64,000 nucleotides of DNA, from NCBI GenBank assembly GCA_021613375.1, contig CM038703.1, positions 17,916,694 to 17,980,693 of the forward strand, read 5' to 3'. The notes under the pieces were generated by a model. The model was not told where the DNA came from, searched no databases, and worked only from the letters and a program-made list of their open reading frames with translations. The DNA comes from Megaleporinus macrocephalus. Its lineage: Eukaryota > Chordata > Actinopteri > Characiformes > Anostomidae. The position numbers and the translations under genes were made by a program. Of this stretch, positions 58,566-64,000 are shown piece after piece (the stretch's first letter is position 1; each line of letters begins with the position of its first letter).

Positions 58566-60291
58566 CACTGACCCTTTGTCTGTGTATTGATAGAATATTG
58601 CCGCACCAAATGTCACAATATTATGCTGTACTGAAATCTATCTAATCCTAGCATCTTTAGTAAGATGTGCAATATGATTTTTCTAATTTTCTAGAATTTT
58701 TTTATTTATATACACATTTTCTATTTGTAAATAATGCAGCCCTTTGGATGTAAACAGAGCCAATAAGAGTCTGAAACTATTCATAGCAGAGAAACCTTTT
58801 TTTTTTTTTTTTTTTTTACAGTGGTGGTGATGTGTAACCACCATGTCAACAACACACTATCCAATGTGGTTCCTATTACCACTGCTGTGAACAAATCTGA
58901 GTTCAAGCCACTCTGGATGACTTTTTTTATTTCCTGACCAGATAACAGATTTATTTTTTTAATTTTTTATTTTTTTTGGGGGGGGTTGGAAAATCGGAGT
59001 TGATTTTCAAACTGTGGGGTTAAGCGCTTCGTTGCACTTCGACAAGAACAGCTGAAGGAAAGCAACACATTTTTACCAAACCAAGCATAAAATGTATGAG
59101 AACCATGGACTTGGCATTAAGCGGGCAGCAGCTGCTTTTGCACCAGATGACAAAGTGTGACATGACAAATGACTGGGCCATCCTAAGACATTTCACACCG
59201 CGTCAGTGCCTCATCAGGTTCACAGAGACTCTGTCTCCCAGCCTGCTATTGCTCTCTTTCTGCCCAGAGCTACAGAGTCAGCAGCACTAAGTCTTACCCC
59301 AATAACAGGACAAGCCATGTCAGCGTCTAGGCTGTCTCTGAAAGAGCTTGCCATTTCAAATAGCTTCTTATAGAGTTACACCCCTTTAACAAAGTGCTGC
59401 TGGGATAATGTCATCTTGGACCCAACTGCAGTTGCTGAGTGTGTGTGTGTGTGTGTGCGCGCCTGTGTGTGGGGGGGTCTTATCTTAATGAAGATGTTAC
59501 TTGTCCTATTACACAACAAATCTCACCAACCTCTGAGCAAAAACTCAGGTGGGAATATTTACTGTTGGCACACCTCCCAGACCCTCTCAACGTGGGATCA
59601 GTGTTAAGAGAGGCAGGTGATCTGTAAATTAGGCCTGAACCTCACTGCTCATTGTTTTTGCCAAGCGCTCAAACTTAATGGTGGAAATTACAGATAGCGG
59701 GAGAGTTCAGTCCGAGTTGTTTAAAAGTTGTGAATGTTTACTGGGGGAAGTGGAAAAAACAGCTTGGAGGGGTTTAAAGCTTTTTTGGGTGACTCATAAG
59801 AAAAACGTTACACAGAACCGTATTTAGTGTGTGGTGGTGGTGGGGGGGTGTGTAGGTTTTGGGGGTTAACTCAAAAAGACAATAGCACGTAAACAAACTC
59901 CGACTGGAAATCAAACCGCGCTGCAAGAGTGAACGAACTTGCAGACCCTGTTTATGACTGTTTCAGGAAACTTTAGGCGTTTTTTTCTCATTGACTCAGG
60001 TCAGTAAAATGTTAGACGCTATGATGAGCGGCTGACAACCCGACATTTCTCTGCAACCACATAAATACGTGCAGACTAGTCAACATTTTATGACCGAGCA
60101 AAGACCTCACAGAGGAAACCATCAGACGGTCCTAAAGCGCTGAAGGGGCCGCTCTGCGCGCCAGCCCTCGGGGACAAAACCCACATCAACTACCCCCAAA
60201 TCCAACGTACCTTATTGAAAGCGAAAAGGTCCTGCTTGATTTTTTCTCTCTGCGGGTCGTTTCCCTGCCGTCTGAACCTAAACTTCATCAT
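20749..60291 (-). CDS. llgl1: LLGL1, lethal giant larvae homolog 1 (scribble-complex polarity protein), 22 coding exons
   Basis: Assembled from 22 exons, listed separately; 3129 nt, 1042 residues (human about 1064), all phases closing. Lgl is a cortical scaffold of two seven-bladed WD40 beta-propellers. It specifies basolateral identity with Scribble and Dlg, binds myosin II and syntaxins, and is released from the membrane when aPKC phosphorylates its basic loop. The N-terminus [10 protein letters not shown] distinguishes LLGL1 from LLGL2. The loop [20 protein letters not shown] is intact, with candidate aPKC sites Ser648, Ser652 and Ser656. Other landmarks: ILIGYSRGL (exon 6), [15 protein letters not shown] (exon 9), [14 protein letters not shown] (exon 12), [12 protein letters not shown] (exon 13), [14 protein letters not shown] (exon 16), [14 protein letters not shown] (exon 18). 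All splice sites are GT/AG. The C-terminus ends ILIN. Introns range from 92 bp to 16.5 kb and hold most of the window's repeats. The start ATG has A at -3; a second ATG follows at once. Confidence 0.97.
21000..21120 (-). CDS. llgl1: llgl1 coding exon 21
   Basis: Residues 977-1016 plus two bases: [20 protein letters not shown] then TVEDVKDFL, the conserved near-terminal motif. Two donors lie 2 bp apart; GT|gtgagt keeps the frame and is the better match. Confidence 0.93.
21349..21434 (-). CDS. llgl1: llgl1 coding exon 20
   Basis: Residues 948-976: [19 protein letters not shown], matching the variable SQANGT segment. Two acceptors (16 bp apart) are possible; only the upstream one at 21435 keeps the frame open. 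Donor GAAG|gtagaa. Confidence 0.9.
21556..21900. mobile_element. Tc1/mariner-type non-autonomous element in llgl1 intron 19
   Basis: Starts CTACAGCTCAAAAGTTTGGG followed by ATCACAGTGAAATG, resembling the terminal repeat of a widespread fish Tc1-derived family, with an interior including CTTTCTGGTCATTTTGAG. No transposase is recoverable. The right limit is uncertain. Confidence 0.55.
22286..22400 (-). CDS. llgl1: llgl1 coding exon 19
   Basis: Residues 910-947 plus two bases: [20 protein letters not shown] then [14 protein letters not shown]. The last propeller blade; separated from exon 18 by only 92 bp. Donor TCAG|gtaaca. Confidence 0.95.
22493..22757 (-). CDS. llgl1: llgl1 coding exon 18
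   Basis: Residues 822-909 plus one base: [55 protein letters not shown]. Donor CAGG|gtacgt. Confidence 0.97.
22826..23260. repeat. Dispersed repeat in llgl1 intron 17
   Basis: Contains CTCCACAGTGACACCAATGT, AACACCGTGTCAACACACTG TCCACTCTATTAG, GGCTGGATATTTTGGTGGGT GGACTGTTCT and GTGTCTAATCCACTTATACC. These blocks resemble a repeat I recall as abundant in characins and catfishes. Non-coding; the class is uncertain. Confidence 0.6.
23567..23850 (-). CDS. llgl1: llgl1 coding exon 17
   Basis: Residues 727-821: [59 protein letters not shown]. Donor AAG|gtaagg, phase 0. Confidence 0.97.
23851..26671 (-). other. llgl1: llgl1 intron 16
   Basis: 2.8 kb, AT-rich. A decayed repeat fragment lies near 26380-26560 (GGAGTATTCCTGC, then GTAGGGCTCTAGGATCAGAG). 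The rest shows no recognisable gene or element. Confidence 0.6.
26672..26813 (-). CDS. llgl1: llgl1 coding exon 16
   Basis: Residues 680-726 plus one base: [40 protein letters not shown]. Shorter by a few residues than human after LAEQ. Donor GATG|gtacaa. Confidence 0.96.
27142..27295 (-). CDS. llgl1: llgl1 coding exon 15, aPKC-regulated loop
   Basis: Residues 628-679. Contains [19 protein letters not shown] and [13 protein letters not shown]. This polybasic loop binds membrane lipid. Its serines 648, 652 and 656 align with the family's aPKC sites, whose phosphorylation displaces Lgl from the apical cortex. Donor AAG|gtaagt, phase 0. Confidence 0.97.
27604..27896 (-). CDS. llgl1: llgl1 coding exon 14
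   Basis: Residues 531-627 plus two bases: [56 protein letters not shown]. The largest coding exon. Donor AAG|gtaaca. Confidence 0.97.
28613..28717 (-). CDS. llgl1: llgl1 coding exon 13
   Basis: Residues 496-530: [20 protein letters not shown] then LVVAGTAGQ. 105 nt and phase 0 at both ends, so it could be skipped without a frameshift. Donor CAG|gtacac. Confidence 0.96.
29116..29141. repeat. (TA)n microsatellite in llgl1 intron 12
   Basis: About 13 TA units directly after a poly-A run at 29091-29109. Confidence 0.9.
29715..29868 (-). CDS. llgl1: llgl1 coding exon 12
   Basis: Residues 444-495: [20 protein letters not shown], a canonical WD40 blade, then [11 protein letters not shown] and DWPPFRK. 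Donor AAG|gtcaga, phase 0. Confidence 0.97.
30045..30112 (-). CDS. llgl1: llgl1 coding exon 11 (68 nt)
   Basis: Residues 422-443 plus two bases: [16 protein letters not shown] then LLLTG, matching the WPITGG..LLLTG stretch of human LLGL1. Acceptor ttttgtcag, donor CAGG|gtaaga. Confidence 0.93.
30113..32528 (-). other. llgl1: llgl1 introns 9 and 10 around exon 10
   Basis: AT-rich flanks of exon 10 (31176-31393). No repeat family or additional exon was recognised in the roughly 2.2 kb of intron here. Confidence 0.5.
31176..31393 (-). CDS. llgl1: llgl1 coding exon 10
   Basis: Residues 349-421: [49 protein letters not shown]. Donor ACG|gttagt, phase 0. Joins the two propellers. Confidence 0.96.
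32529..32683 (-). CDS. llgl1: llgl1 coding exon 9
   Basis: Residues 297-348: [36 protein letters not shown], the most diagnostic Lgl block. Separated from exon 8 by a 118-bp intron. Donor GAAG|gtgagt. Confidence 0.97.
32802..32856 (-). CDS. llgl1: llgl1 coding exon 8 (55 nt)
   Basis: Residues 279-296: [19 protein letters not shown]. Too short to stand out as an open frame; found by homology and phase. Donor GG|gtctgt is weak. Skipping it would shift the frame. Confidence 0.93.
33370..33388. repeat. Poly-G run
   Basis: 19 consecutive G on the + strand, preceded by further G clusters (GGGGGGTGGGGTGCG). Able to form G-quadruplexes and hard to sequence, so its length is uncertain. Confidence 0.85.
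33771..34246. mobile_element. Probable MITE in llgl1 intron 7
   Basis: The left end GTGCACACCAAG and the inverted right end (CTTGGTGTATCC) match at 10 of 12 positions. No coding capacity. Boundaries and class are tentative. Confidence 0.4.
35209..35344 (-). CDS. llgl1: llgl1 coding exon 7
   Basis: Residues 234-278 plus one base: [20 protein letters not shown] to TSTIPYG. The acceptor is ttcagCAG, a NAGNAG pair, so the first Gln codon may be optional. Donor ATG|gtaagt. Confidence 0.95.
36096..36258 (-). CDS. llgl1: llgl1 coding exon 6
   Basis: Residues 179-233: [20 protein letters not shown] and [16 protein letters not shown], the start of the LLGL family domain. Donor CAG|gtatct, phase 0. 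Confidence 0.96.
37424..37560. repeat. Dispersed repeat, second copy
   Basis: AAAGGTTTCAAAAGTATTCA then TTACTCAGGTAGTAGTATAG is the inverse of 15888-15945. Same family as the larger copy between ccdc97 and llgl1. Confidence 0.6.
40100..40172. repeat. (AT)n microsatellite
   Basis: About 36 uninterrupted AT units in llgl1 intron 5. Confidence 0.95.
40685..40828 (-). CDS. llgl1: llgl1 coding exon 5
   Basis: Residues 131-178 plus two bases. [20 protein letters not shown] then [12 protein letters not shown], matching the propeller blade with the family's AVGTEGG motif. Donor AGAG|gtgata. Confidence 0.94.
41099..41229 (-). CDS. llgl1: llgl1 coding exon 4
   Basis: Residues 88-130 plus two bases: [17 protein letters not shown], a clear WD40 blade, then [15 protein letters not shown]. 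Donor CCAG|gtgatg. Confidence 0.95.
41392..41473 (-). CDS. llgl1: llgl1 coding exon 3
   Basis: Residues 60-87: [14 protein letters not shown] then [12 protein letters not shown], the start of the first propeller. Donor CAG|gtaatg, phase 0. Follows the 16.5-kb intron 2. Confidence 0.95.
41679..41895. repeat. (AT)n tract, ~215 bp
   Basis: Almost pure AT/TA with a few phase breaks (TATAATATAATATAA). Ends 20 bp before a MITE. Confidence 0.95.
41917..42194. mobile_element. MITE with GTACTCACACTAG-type ends
   Basis: The left end CATACTCACACTAGG and inverted right end (TCTAGTGTGAGTACA) match at 12 of 14 bases. The interior is GC-rich with many CpGs, unlike the surrounding intron. No coding capacity; hAT-like by general appearance only. 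Confidence 0.7.
45097..45151. repeat. GGA-rich trinucleotide repeat
   Basis: GAGGAGGAGGAGGACGAGGA and similar for about 55 bp in llgl1 intron 2. Confidence 0.8.
47571..47700 (+). repeat. Dispersed repeat fragment, copy 1
   Basis: TTTAGAGCTCAAGTCTTTAA then CCATGAGCCCAGTGTGTTCT matches 57363-57440 with moderate divergence. Same orientation, both in llgl1 intron 2. Confidence 0.5.
48858..48999. repeat. (GA)n compound microsatellite
   Basis: Long GA run with an internal block of GGGAGA hexamers (about 48916-48955) and GAGT repeats at the end. A polypurine tract; open frames on the minus strand are low-complexity artefacts. Confidence 0.95.
50435..50454. repeat. Poly-C run
   Basis: 20 consecutive C in llgl1 intron 2, followed by further C-rich sequence. 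Confidence 0.85.
52660..52790. repeat. Dispersed repeat (GTAATCTGATTAC type), copy 1
   Basis: ACAAGTAATCTAAAAGTAAC followed by AGTAATCTGATTACAT and GGATTAGGCATCAGTTACA. The same order of blocks recurs at 63596-63725. Confidence 0.6.
53519..53537. repeat. Poly-A run
   Basis: About 19 A in llgl1 intron 2; no upstream retroposon body recognised. Confidence 0.7.
55292..55546. mobile_element. MITE copy B
   Basis: Same family as copy A at 13273-13532. Shared blocks include TTTCATGATAAATGGACCAA, AGAAGTGCTCCAAAA, GTAAAGTTGCAATTTT and ATACTTGTTTTTTATT. The ends are inverted repeats around GTCGCTGTC / GACAGCGAC. Same orientation as copy A on the + strand. Confidence 0.8.
56755..57360. mobile_element. 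Non-autonomous DNA transposon-like repeat
   Basis: About 600 bp with CpG-rich interior and end sequences built on CTGAAATCTGCTACTTGCCT ACTACTCAGTAG and CTAGTACCTACTGACTAAAAGG. Resembles common fish MITEs whose ends carry GTAGTAGGCAAGTA. No coding capacity; limits approximate. Confidence 0.5.
57363..57560 (+). repeat. Dispersed repeat fragment, copy 2
   Basis: TTAGAGCTCCTGTGTCTTTA AGCTCCGCCTCCCAATGAAC CCAGTGCGCTC is similar to 47571-47640. Lies 380 bp downstream of llgl1 exon 2 in the gene's sense. Confidence 0.5.
57936..58033 (-). CDS. llgl1: llgl1 coding exon 2
   Basis: Residues 28-59 plus two bases: [17 protein letters not shown] to GTKSGAIK. Two GT dinucleotides lie 2 bp apart at the end; only the second (GT|gtatcc) keeps the frame into exon 3, giving Val-Tyr-Gly. 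Confidence 0.93.
58476..58560. repeat. Compound (TG)n(TATG)n(AT)n microsatellite
   Basis: About 20 TG units, then three TATG units, then about 16 AT units. Confidence 0.95.
58735..58930 (+). repeat. Dispersed repeat flanking the llgl1 promoter, intronic copy
   Basis: GCCCTTTGGATGTAAACAG, then after a poly-T run GTGGTGATG..ACCACCATGTCAACAACACA. Same block order and orientation as 60800-60960. Confidence 0.55.
60211..60291 (-). CDS. llgl1: llgl1 coding exon 1
   Basis: Residues 1-27, [17 protein letters not shown] to LFAFNK; a basic N-terminus typical of LLGL1. Donor AAG|gtacgt, phase 0. Lies in CpG-rich sequence. Confidence 0.95.
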
Positions 60292-60700
60292 CCTGAAGCC
60301 GGCGCAATGTACCAAAACCCGCAGCGTCTCAGAGCGTGAACTCCGATAAGGTTTAATGTCGATGCTAAAGAAACAACAAGCGTGCTCCCATACAGACTCC
60401 CCGTCTCTCACTCTCTCCCTCTCTCACTCTCGCTCTCGCTCTCTTTTGTATCCACTCCTCAAAACCGAGCAACTATTCGCCTCTGTGTTTATGCAGTTTG
60501 ACCACAGGGCAAGTTCACAGGATTCACTGCGAGGGGGTCCAATCACAGGACGCGAATCTGCGACCAATCCACTAAAACACGCCCCCCCCCCCCCACTTTC
60601 ACTGCGGATCCAAAACAAGGTCCGGATCGCTGCGGACTGGGTTCTACCCCGCGCTGGCGTCAGAGCCAATTAAATCGCAGACAAGATTTTGTAGCATCCA
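60211..60700 (-). promoter_or_regulatory. llgl1: llgl1 promoter and first-exon CpG-rich region
   Basis: CpG-dense compared with the rest of the window. CCAAT motifs occur on the + strand at about 60540, 60565, 60664 and 60693 (ATTGG on the gene's strand), suitable for NF-Y. No TATA box was seen, as usual for a broadly expressed CpG promoter. A CT-rich run at 60405-60445 (revcomp GAGAGCGAGAG) lies in the probable 5' UTR. Start site not determinable. Confidence 0.6.
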
Positions 60701-60755
60701 ATCAAAACAGTTGGTGAGATCGAACCGCTTAACTACACTCCAAATACACGGTTTT

Positions 60756-60960
60756 GAAGGGGAATTCCATCAAATTTCCAAAATATCTGAATTATTTAGC
60801 CCTTCAGATGCAAACAGTCATTTGAAATGAAAGGATTCATTGTAAAGCAACTGGCTTTCTTTGCAGTGGTGTTGACAATAACCACCATGTGTACAACACA
60901 ACTATATAGCCATTATAGTTACTATACAAAACCACCAATAAATCCACACTAGTAATGATG
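60756..60960 (+). repeat. Dispersed repeat flanking the llgl1 promoter, upstream copy
   Basis: GAAGGGGAATTCCATC, AGCCCTTCAGATGCAAACAG and GTGGTGTTGACAATAACCAC CATG..TACAACACA. The core matches 58735-58930; the AAGGGGAATTC start is also seen at 63232. Confidence 0.55.
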
Positions 60961-62283
60961 ATAATGGTAAAATAAATCTGATTTATTTACCACAATTTGA
61001 AATATCTCATAACATTAGCTTTCTATTGGGGACTATTTTGTCTTTCAGCACCCTGCATGTACCCCTCTGCCATGAATAGATAAAAAAAATTGATTAAAAA
61101 TATTTTACCAAACCCTTCATTAAAGAACATGTCACATATCAGACATCGTCCATTTCATGTTAGAACTTTCTGTGAGATTTAAGATGCACGAAAAAGGAAC
61201 CTATTATGTTTTTCCTCCCCTGTCCTTTAGTGTGTCATGTACCTTTTTGGGCATGAAAACTGTTGATGCCAGAAGGAGAAACTCTCCCAAAGAAATAGCT
61301 TTGAAGCTGCCTAAAAACCTCAATGGAATTGAGCCCTTTTCTCTGTTACATGGTGATGTCATCCCATAACACAATTCTTATTGGCCATCAGAACGAAATT
61401 TGGGCGTGTTTTAACTTTTGGGGCGTTTGTCAATAATCCTAACCCCAAACCTTATCCTAACCTTAACCTTGACTGGGTGGTTGTAAAACTCTTACACCAT
61501 TATAACTGGACAGTTAAAATACACCCACTTGCGATGTACCTACTTAATACTGCTACTACTTTCAACCTCTCTGGCGGTTGATCAATCAGAGAAAAGCGGT
61601 GGTAGAGGTTTCAGATAGAGGGTGAATACAGAGGTTCAATATCAGATAAATATTGTAAAAATGTAAATCAAATCTAATGGACCCCTAAATAACATTATGA
61701 AGCAAAATAGGTTTCCTTCAAACTCGTTATTTTGATTGCTATCAAAAACAACACATATCTGACCCTCCTATTTCATCCTGTATTTAAAAAATATATATAT
61801 CAGCGATGTTTTAAAATGAAGGGGTTACATTAGCAGAAATTACAGAAAAGCTTTAATCCTTTTTTAGTATGAAAATTTTAATATAAACAACAGAAAAATT
61901 TCGATGTACACATACAGTATATTAACATACACACAGATACATTATGTACATCCAGAATTCACAGTTTAAGAAGTGCAAATGATTTAAGAGACAGCAGCAG
62001 ACACATGGCTTACTTAAAAAAAAATTACAGCTATTAATAGTAAAGACTGCTTATTCCTTGTGTTACTTCACAGAGTGGAATCAGAGCCTGTACAGCCATA
62101 AAATAAAATAAACACTTTAAAATAACTATGTCTCTTTAAATCAAGGACCAGGTTTGGACCTAAAGTCGGTGTAACTACTATAATATTGAGATTGGAATTT
62201 GGCTCTTCTAATCAGACTTAGTGTGTTAGCACTGCCAACGAGAGTTGAATCGGGTTGAACTGTGTTTCTGGTTTGAACGCATG
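60961..62283 (-). other. Intergenic DNA between myo15a and llgl1, with myo15a 3' UTR
   Basis: No exon recognised. An ATTAAA on the minus strand (61852-61857) could end a myo15a 3' UTR of about 430 bp. Short CTAACC-like telomere-similar units occur near 61437-61475. Confidence 0.45.
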
Positions 62284-62385
62284 TTAAAGCAGAGTGATCT
62301 CGCTGGGAGGCAGAGTGAGTCTCTTCTCTCGCACTGACAGCATGTTCTCCATGTGCATGGCGACGACGCGGCACAGCTCCAGACT
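62284..62385 (-). CDS. myo15a: myo15a last coding exon, PDZ ligand
   Basis: SLELCRVVAMHMENMLSV, then REKRLTLPPSEITLL and TAA. The C-terminal ITLL is the whirlin-binding ligand. Confidence 0.95.
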   Translation of the reverse strand, partial: SLELCRVVAMHMENMLSVREKRLTLPPSEITLL

Positions 62386-63891
62386 CTGCAAAGTCACACA
62401 CACAAGGATCATTCTGTACTCAGCATTAATCCACATGGGCATGTAGTCATTTGAAAAAGACCAGCTTTATGAATATCCACATGGAAGTGAAGCATCCTGA
62501 TTCATCTCATGCTTAAAAAAATACCACATCATTCTGTGCCAGATGTTTATCTGCTTCATGTAATTAATCTACTCCATACCTGGTCTAAGTGCAGCTGTGT
62601 GATACGTTGAGACATTAGATCACCCAGCGTTATCTCAACATAAGGGTAACTGGAGCCAGCCGTAGGCCTCTGGGTCCTGGTGGACTGCACTTCTTTCAGG
62701 GGGAATTTCACTATCAGCTCCTGGAGAACAAGAATTAAGTTAATCAACAGTATCGTTGTTTTTGAAAACAAACTGAATATATGTCACATTGCCAATTTAC
62801 TTACATGTGTTTCTTTGTTTAGAAAGTTCAGTCCATTTTGATTCACAGCCAGTATGCAGGGGCAGTCAATGGAGCTGTTGCTGCTGCTCTGTATGTAGAA
62901 GAACGTGGAGCCAAACATGGGGAAGGCGCTCACGAGTCCTATAATGATGAAACAGAGACCATAAGTACGGTACATAACTGACACTCAGATTCAGGCTCGT
63001 TTATCCCCAGTTACTGTTTTTGTCTGACGAAAGTCAGAAGTTACTCACCCAGGAACTGGGCTCTGGCCTGATGGGGGCTGAGCGCCTGGACCTGCTGCAT
63101 GTGCTCGGTCACCATGTTCAGCCAATGCTGGGGGCGCTGCAGGCCAAACAGCTGGAGAGGCATGCAGTCCTGGATTTCACGGCTTACAGCCACGGAAAGA
63201 AGGGAGAGGATATTGGAACGGAAAGGACTTAAAGGGGAATTCTGGCTTAAAAGTCCATGATTTTTTTTTTTTTTTGCATTTTCATCCATCACTGTTTTTT
63301 AACTTGTAATAAATGCAGATGTGATATTCAACTTCCTAGCAGTAATGTTGGTGAGCTGGTTTATTTCCCCACTAATTTATTATTAAGTTTTTTTCTAAAT
63401 TGACTATATAATTTCAAACAATCTACCATAATGATGTTCTGTTCACGCCCCTTGAACCAAATTACTAAAAACACTGAAAAGCTAGATCACGTGTACTAGA
63501 AGGCAAGAACGAATTCTTGAACACAAATTCAGCTGAACCTTTTTGAATTTTTCTAAACAATGATTTTAATTATTTGTCTTTAGTTGAATTATATGACAAG
63601 TAATCTAAAAGTAACAGCGAGTAATCAGATTACATTAGCTTAACATGATGTTCTTTTAGATTAGGCTACAATTACATTTAAAAAAAGATAATTAATAATC
63701 TGCAACAGAAAATACTTTTCTAATGTAACCCTCTCAAACCAATGAATGCTGAATTACATGTTAGGAAGATGAACCGAGTCTTTGGCGCGATGTTGCAGGG
63801 CAGCCAATTTTGACACCTGTTGAAGCTGCTGTTCACTGGCCTTTCCCTGTGGCACAACATTTAGCAGTCCTTTTAAGTAGTCAGGCACAAC
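62284..63891 (-). CDS. myo15a: Unconventional myosin XV, C-terminal five coding exons (partial)
   Basis: Exons 63758-63891, 63049-63182, 62805-62938, 62580-62720 and 62284-62385; 645 nt, 214 residues to TAA at 62284-62286. Phases 0, 2, 1, 0, 0 close. This is the end of the second MyTH4-FERM unit of the myosin XV tail: QQLQQVSKLAALQHRAKD, ALSPHQARAQFLG, LVSAFPMFGSTFFYIQSSS, NGLNFLNKETHELIVKFPL, STRTQRPTAGSSYPYVEITL, SLELCRVVAMHMENML, REKRLTLPPSEITLL. The last four residues, ITLL, form the class I PDZ ligand that binds whirlin in stereocilia; loss of human MYO15A causes deafness DFNB3. The motor and first tail domains lie beyond the right edge. Orientation and place next to llgl1 match human 17p11.2. 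Teleosts may carry two copies (myo15aa/ab); I cannot tell which this is. Confidence 0.93.
62580..62720 (-). CDS. myo15a: myo15a penultimate coding exon
   Basis: ELIVKFPLKEVQSTRTQRPT and SYPYVEITLGDLMSQRITQL, phase 0 at both ends (47 codons). Acceptor gttctccag, donor CAG|gtatgg. Confidence 0.94.
62805..62938 (-). CDS. myo15a: myo15a exon, third from the end (134 nt)
   Basis: LVSAFPMFGSTFFYIQSSSN and CPCILAVNQNGLNFLNKETH, part of the FERM F3 lobe. Acceptor atcattatag, donor CAT|gtaagt. Confidence 0.94.
63049..63182 (-). CDS. myo15a: myo15a exon, fourth from the end (134 nt)
   Basis: Completes Ile, then REIQDCMPLQLFGLQRPQHW and HMQQVQALSPHQARAQFLG. Acceptor ctgtaag, donor CTGG|gtgagt. Confidence 0.92.
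63183..63757 (-). other. myo15a: myo15a intron between fifth- and fourth-last exons
   Basis: 575 bp. Begins with an AAAGGGGAATTCTGGC repeat fragment (63232-63350) and ends with the GTAATCAGATTAC-type repeat at 63596-63725. Confidence 0.6.
63596..63725. repeat. Dispersed repeat (GTAATCTGATTAC type), copy 2
   Basis: ACAAGTAATCTAAAAGTAAC, GAGTAATCAGATTACAT, TAGATTAGGCTACAATTACA. Same block order as 52660-52790. Confidence 0.6.
63758..63891 (-). CDS. myo15a: myo15a exon, fifth from the end (134 nt)
   Basis: VVPDYLKGLLNVVPQGKASE, then QHRAKDSVHLPN plus AT. Acceptor tttaacag, donor AT|gtaatt, phase 2. An in-frame TAA in the donor region confirms the end. A possible donor for the preceding exon lies at 63980/63979, unproven. 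Confidence 0.88.
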
Positions 63892-64000
63892 CTGTTAAAC
63901 AAAACACATCAAAATGAGCCCATCAACGTACCACAAACTGATGCAACATCTACACAAAAGGCTGTAAAATAAAATGTACCGGTGAGTGTAGAGGACAAAT

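Larger units (their letters stand above)
58034..60210 (-). other. llgl1: llgl1 intron 1
   Basis: 2.2 kb. Contains a possible tRNA-related SINE relic at 58320-58450, a compound microsatellite at 58476-58560, a repeat copy at 58735-58930, a poly-T run at 58797-58818 and a TG run near 59440-59470. The part next to exon 1 (59880-60210) is CpG-rich. Confidence 0.6.

Noticed and set aside
61437..61475. Telomere-like CCTAACC repeats
   Set aside because: Only a few imperfect units with changed spacing (CCTAACCCCAAACCTTATCC); not an interstitial telomere.

Overview
This window is vertebrate nuclear DNA, almost certainly from a teleost fish. Coding exons of 50-330 bp have GT/AG borders and long AT-rich introns. 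Tc1/mariner relics, MITEs and microsatellites are abundant. Several dispersed repeats resemble families I associate with otophysan fishes (characins, catfishes); that narrower placement is from memory and untested. No bacterial, viral or CRISPR feature was seen.

Layout, left to right. (1) 1-2007, + strand: the end of an intron holding a Tc1-like relic, then the last coding exon of a T-type voltage-gated calcium channel alpha-1 subunit, best match cacna1g. (2) 2008-10302: 3' UTR and intergenic DNA with a degenerate minisatellite, a 918-bp Tc1-like transposon with terminal inverted repeats, and a ~1.3-kb minisatellite at 7.8-9.1 kb. A perfect CTCF core motif lies at 9753-9765, about 540 bp upstream of the next gene. 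(3) 10303-14547, + strand: complete ccdc97 in five exons. An in-frame TGA stands where the family has a conserved arginine, and the conserved acidic tail continues in frame behind it. (4) 14.7-20.7 kb: a convergent intergenic region with repeat copies, a 0.5-kb purine-only-biased tract, a Tc1 relic and probably a long llgl1 3' UTR. (5) 20749-60291, - strand: complete llgl1 (lethal giant larvae homolog 1). I assembled it exon by exon: 22 coding exons, 3129 nt, 1042 residues, with all intron phases closing. Intron 2 alone is 16.5 kb. (6) 60.2-60.7 kb: CpG-rich llgl1 promoter. (7) 62284-63891, - strand: the last five coding exons of an unconventional myosin XV (myo15a type), ending in the PDZ-binding tail ITLL; the gene continues past the right edge.

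The genes do not form a pathway. llgl1 is a cortical polarity tumour suppressor antagonised by aPKC. Myosin XV delivers cargo to stereocilia tips. cacna1g is a low-threshold calcium channel. CCDC97 is a conserved nuclear DUF2052 protein. The myo15-llgl1 order and orientation match human 17p11.2, except that the genes lying between them in human are absent here and only 2.0 kb separates the two coding regions.

The most useful observations are the ccdc97 stop codon, the CTCF-type motif, the compact myo15-llgl1 junction, two copies of one MITE in different genes, and repeats bracketing the llgl1 promoter. I found nothing that amounts to a new biological system.
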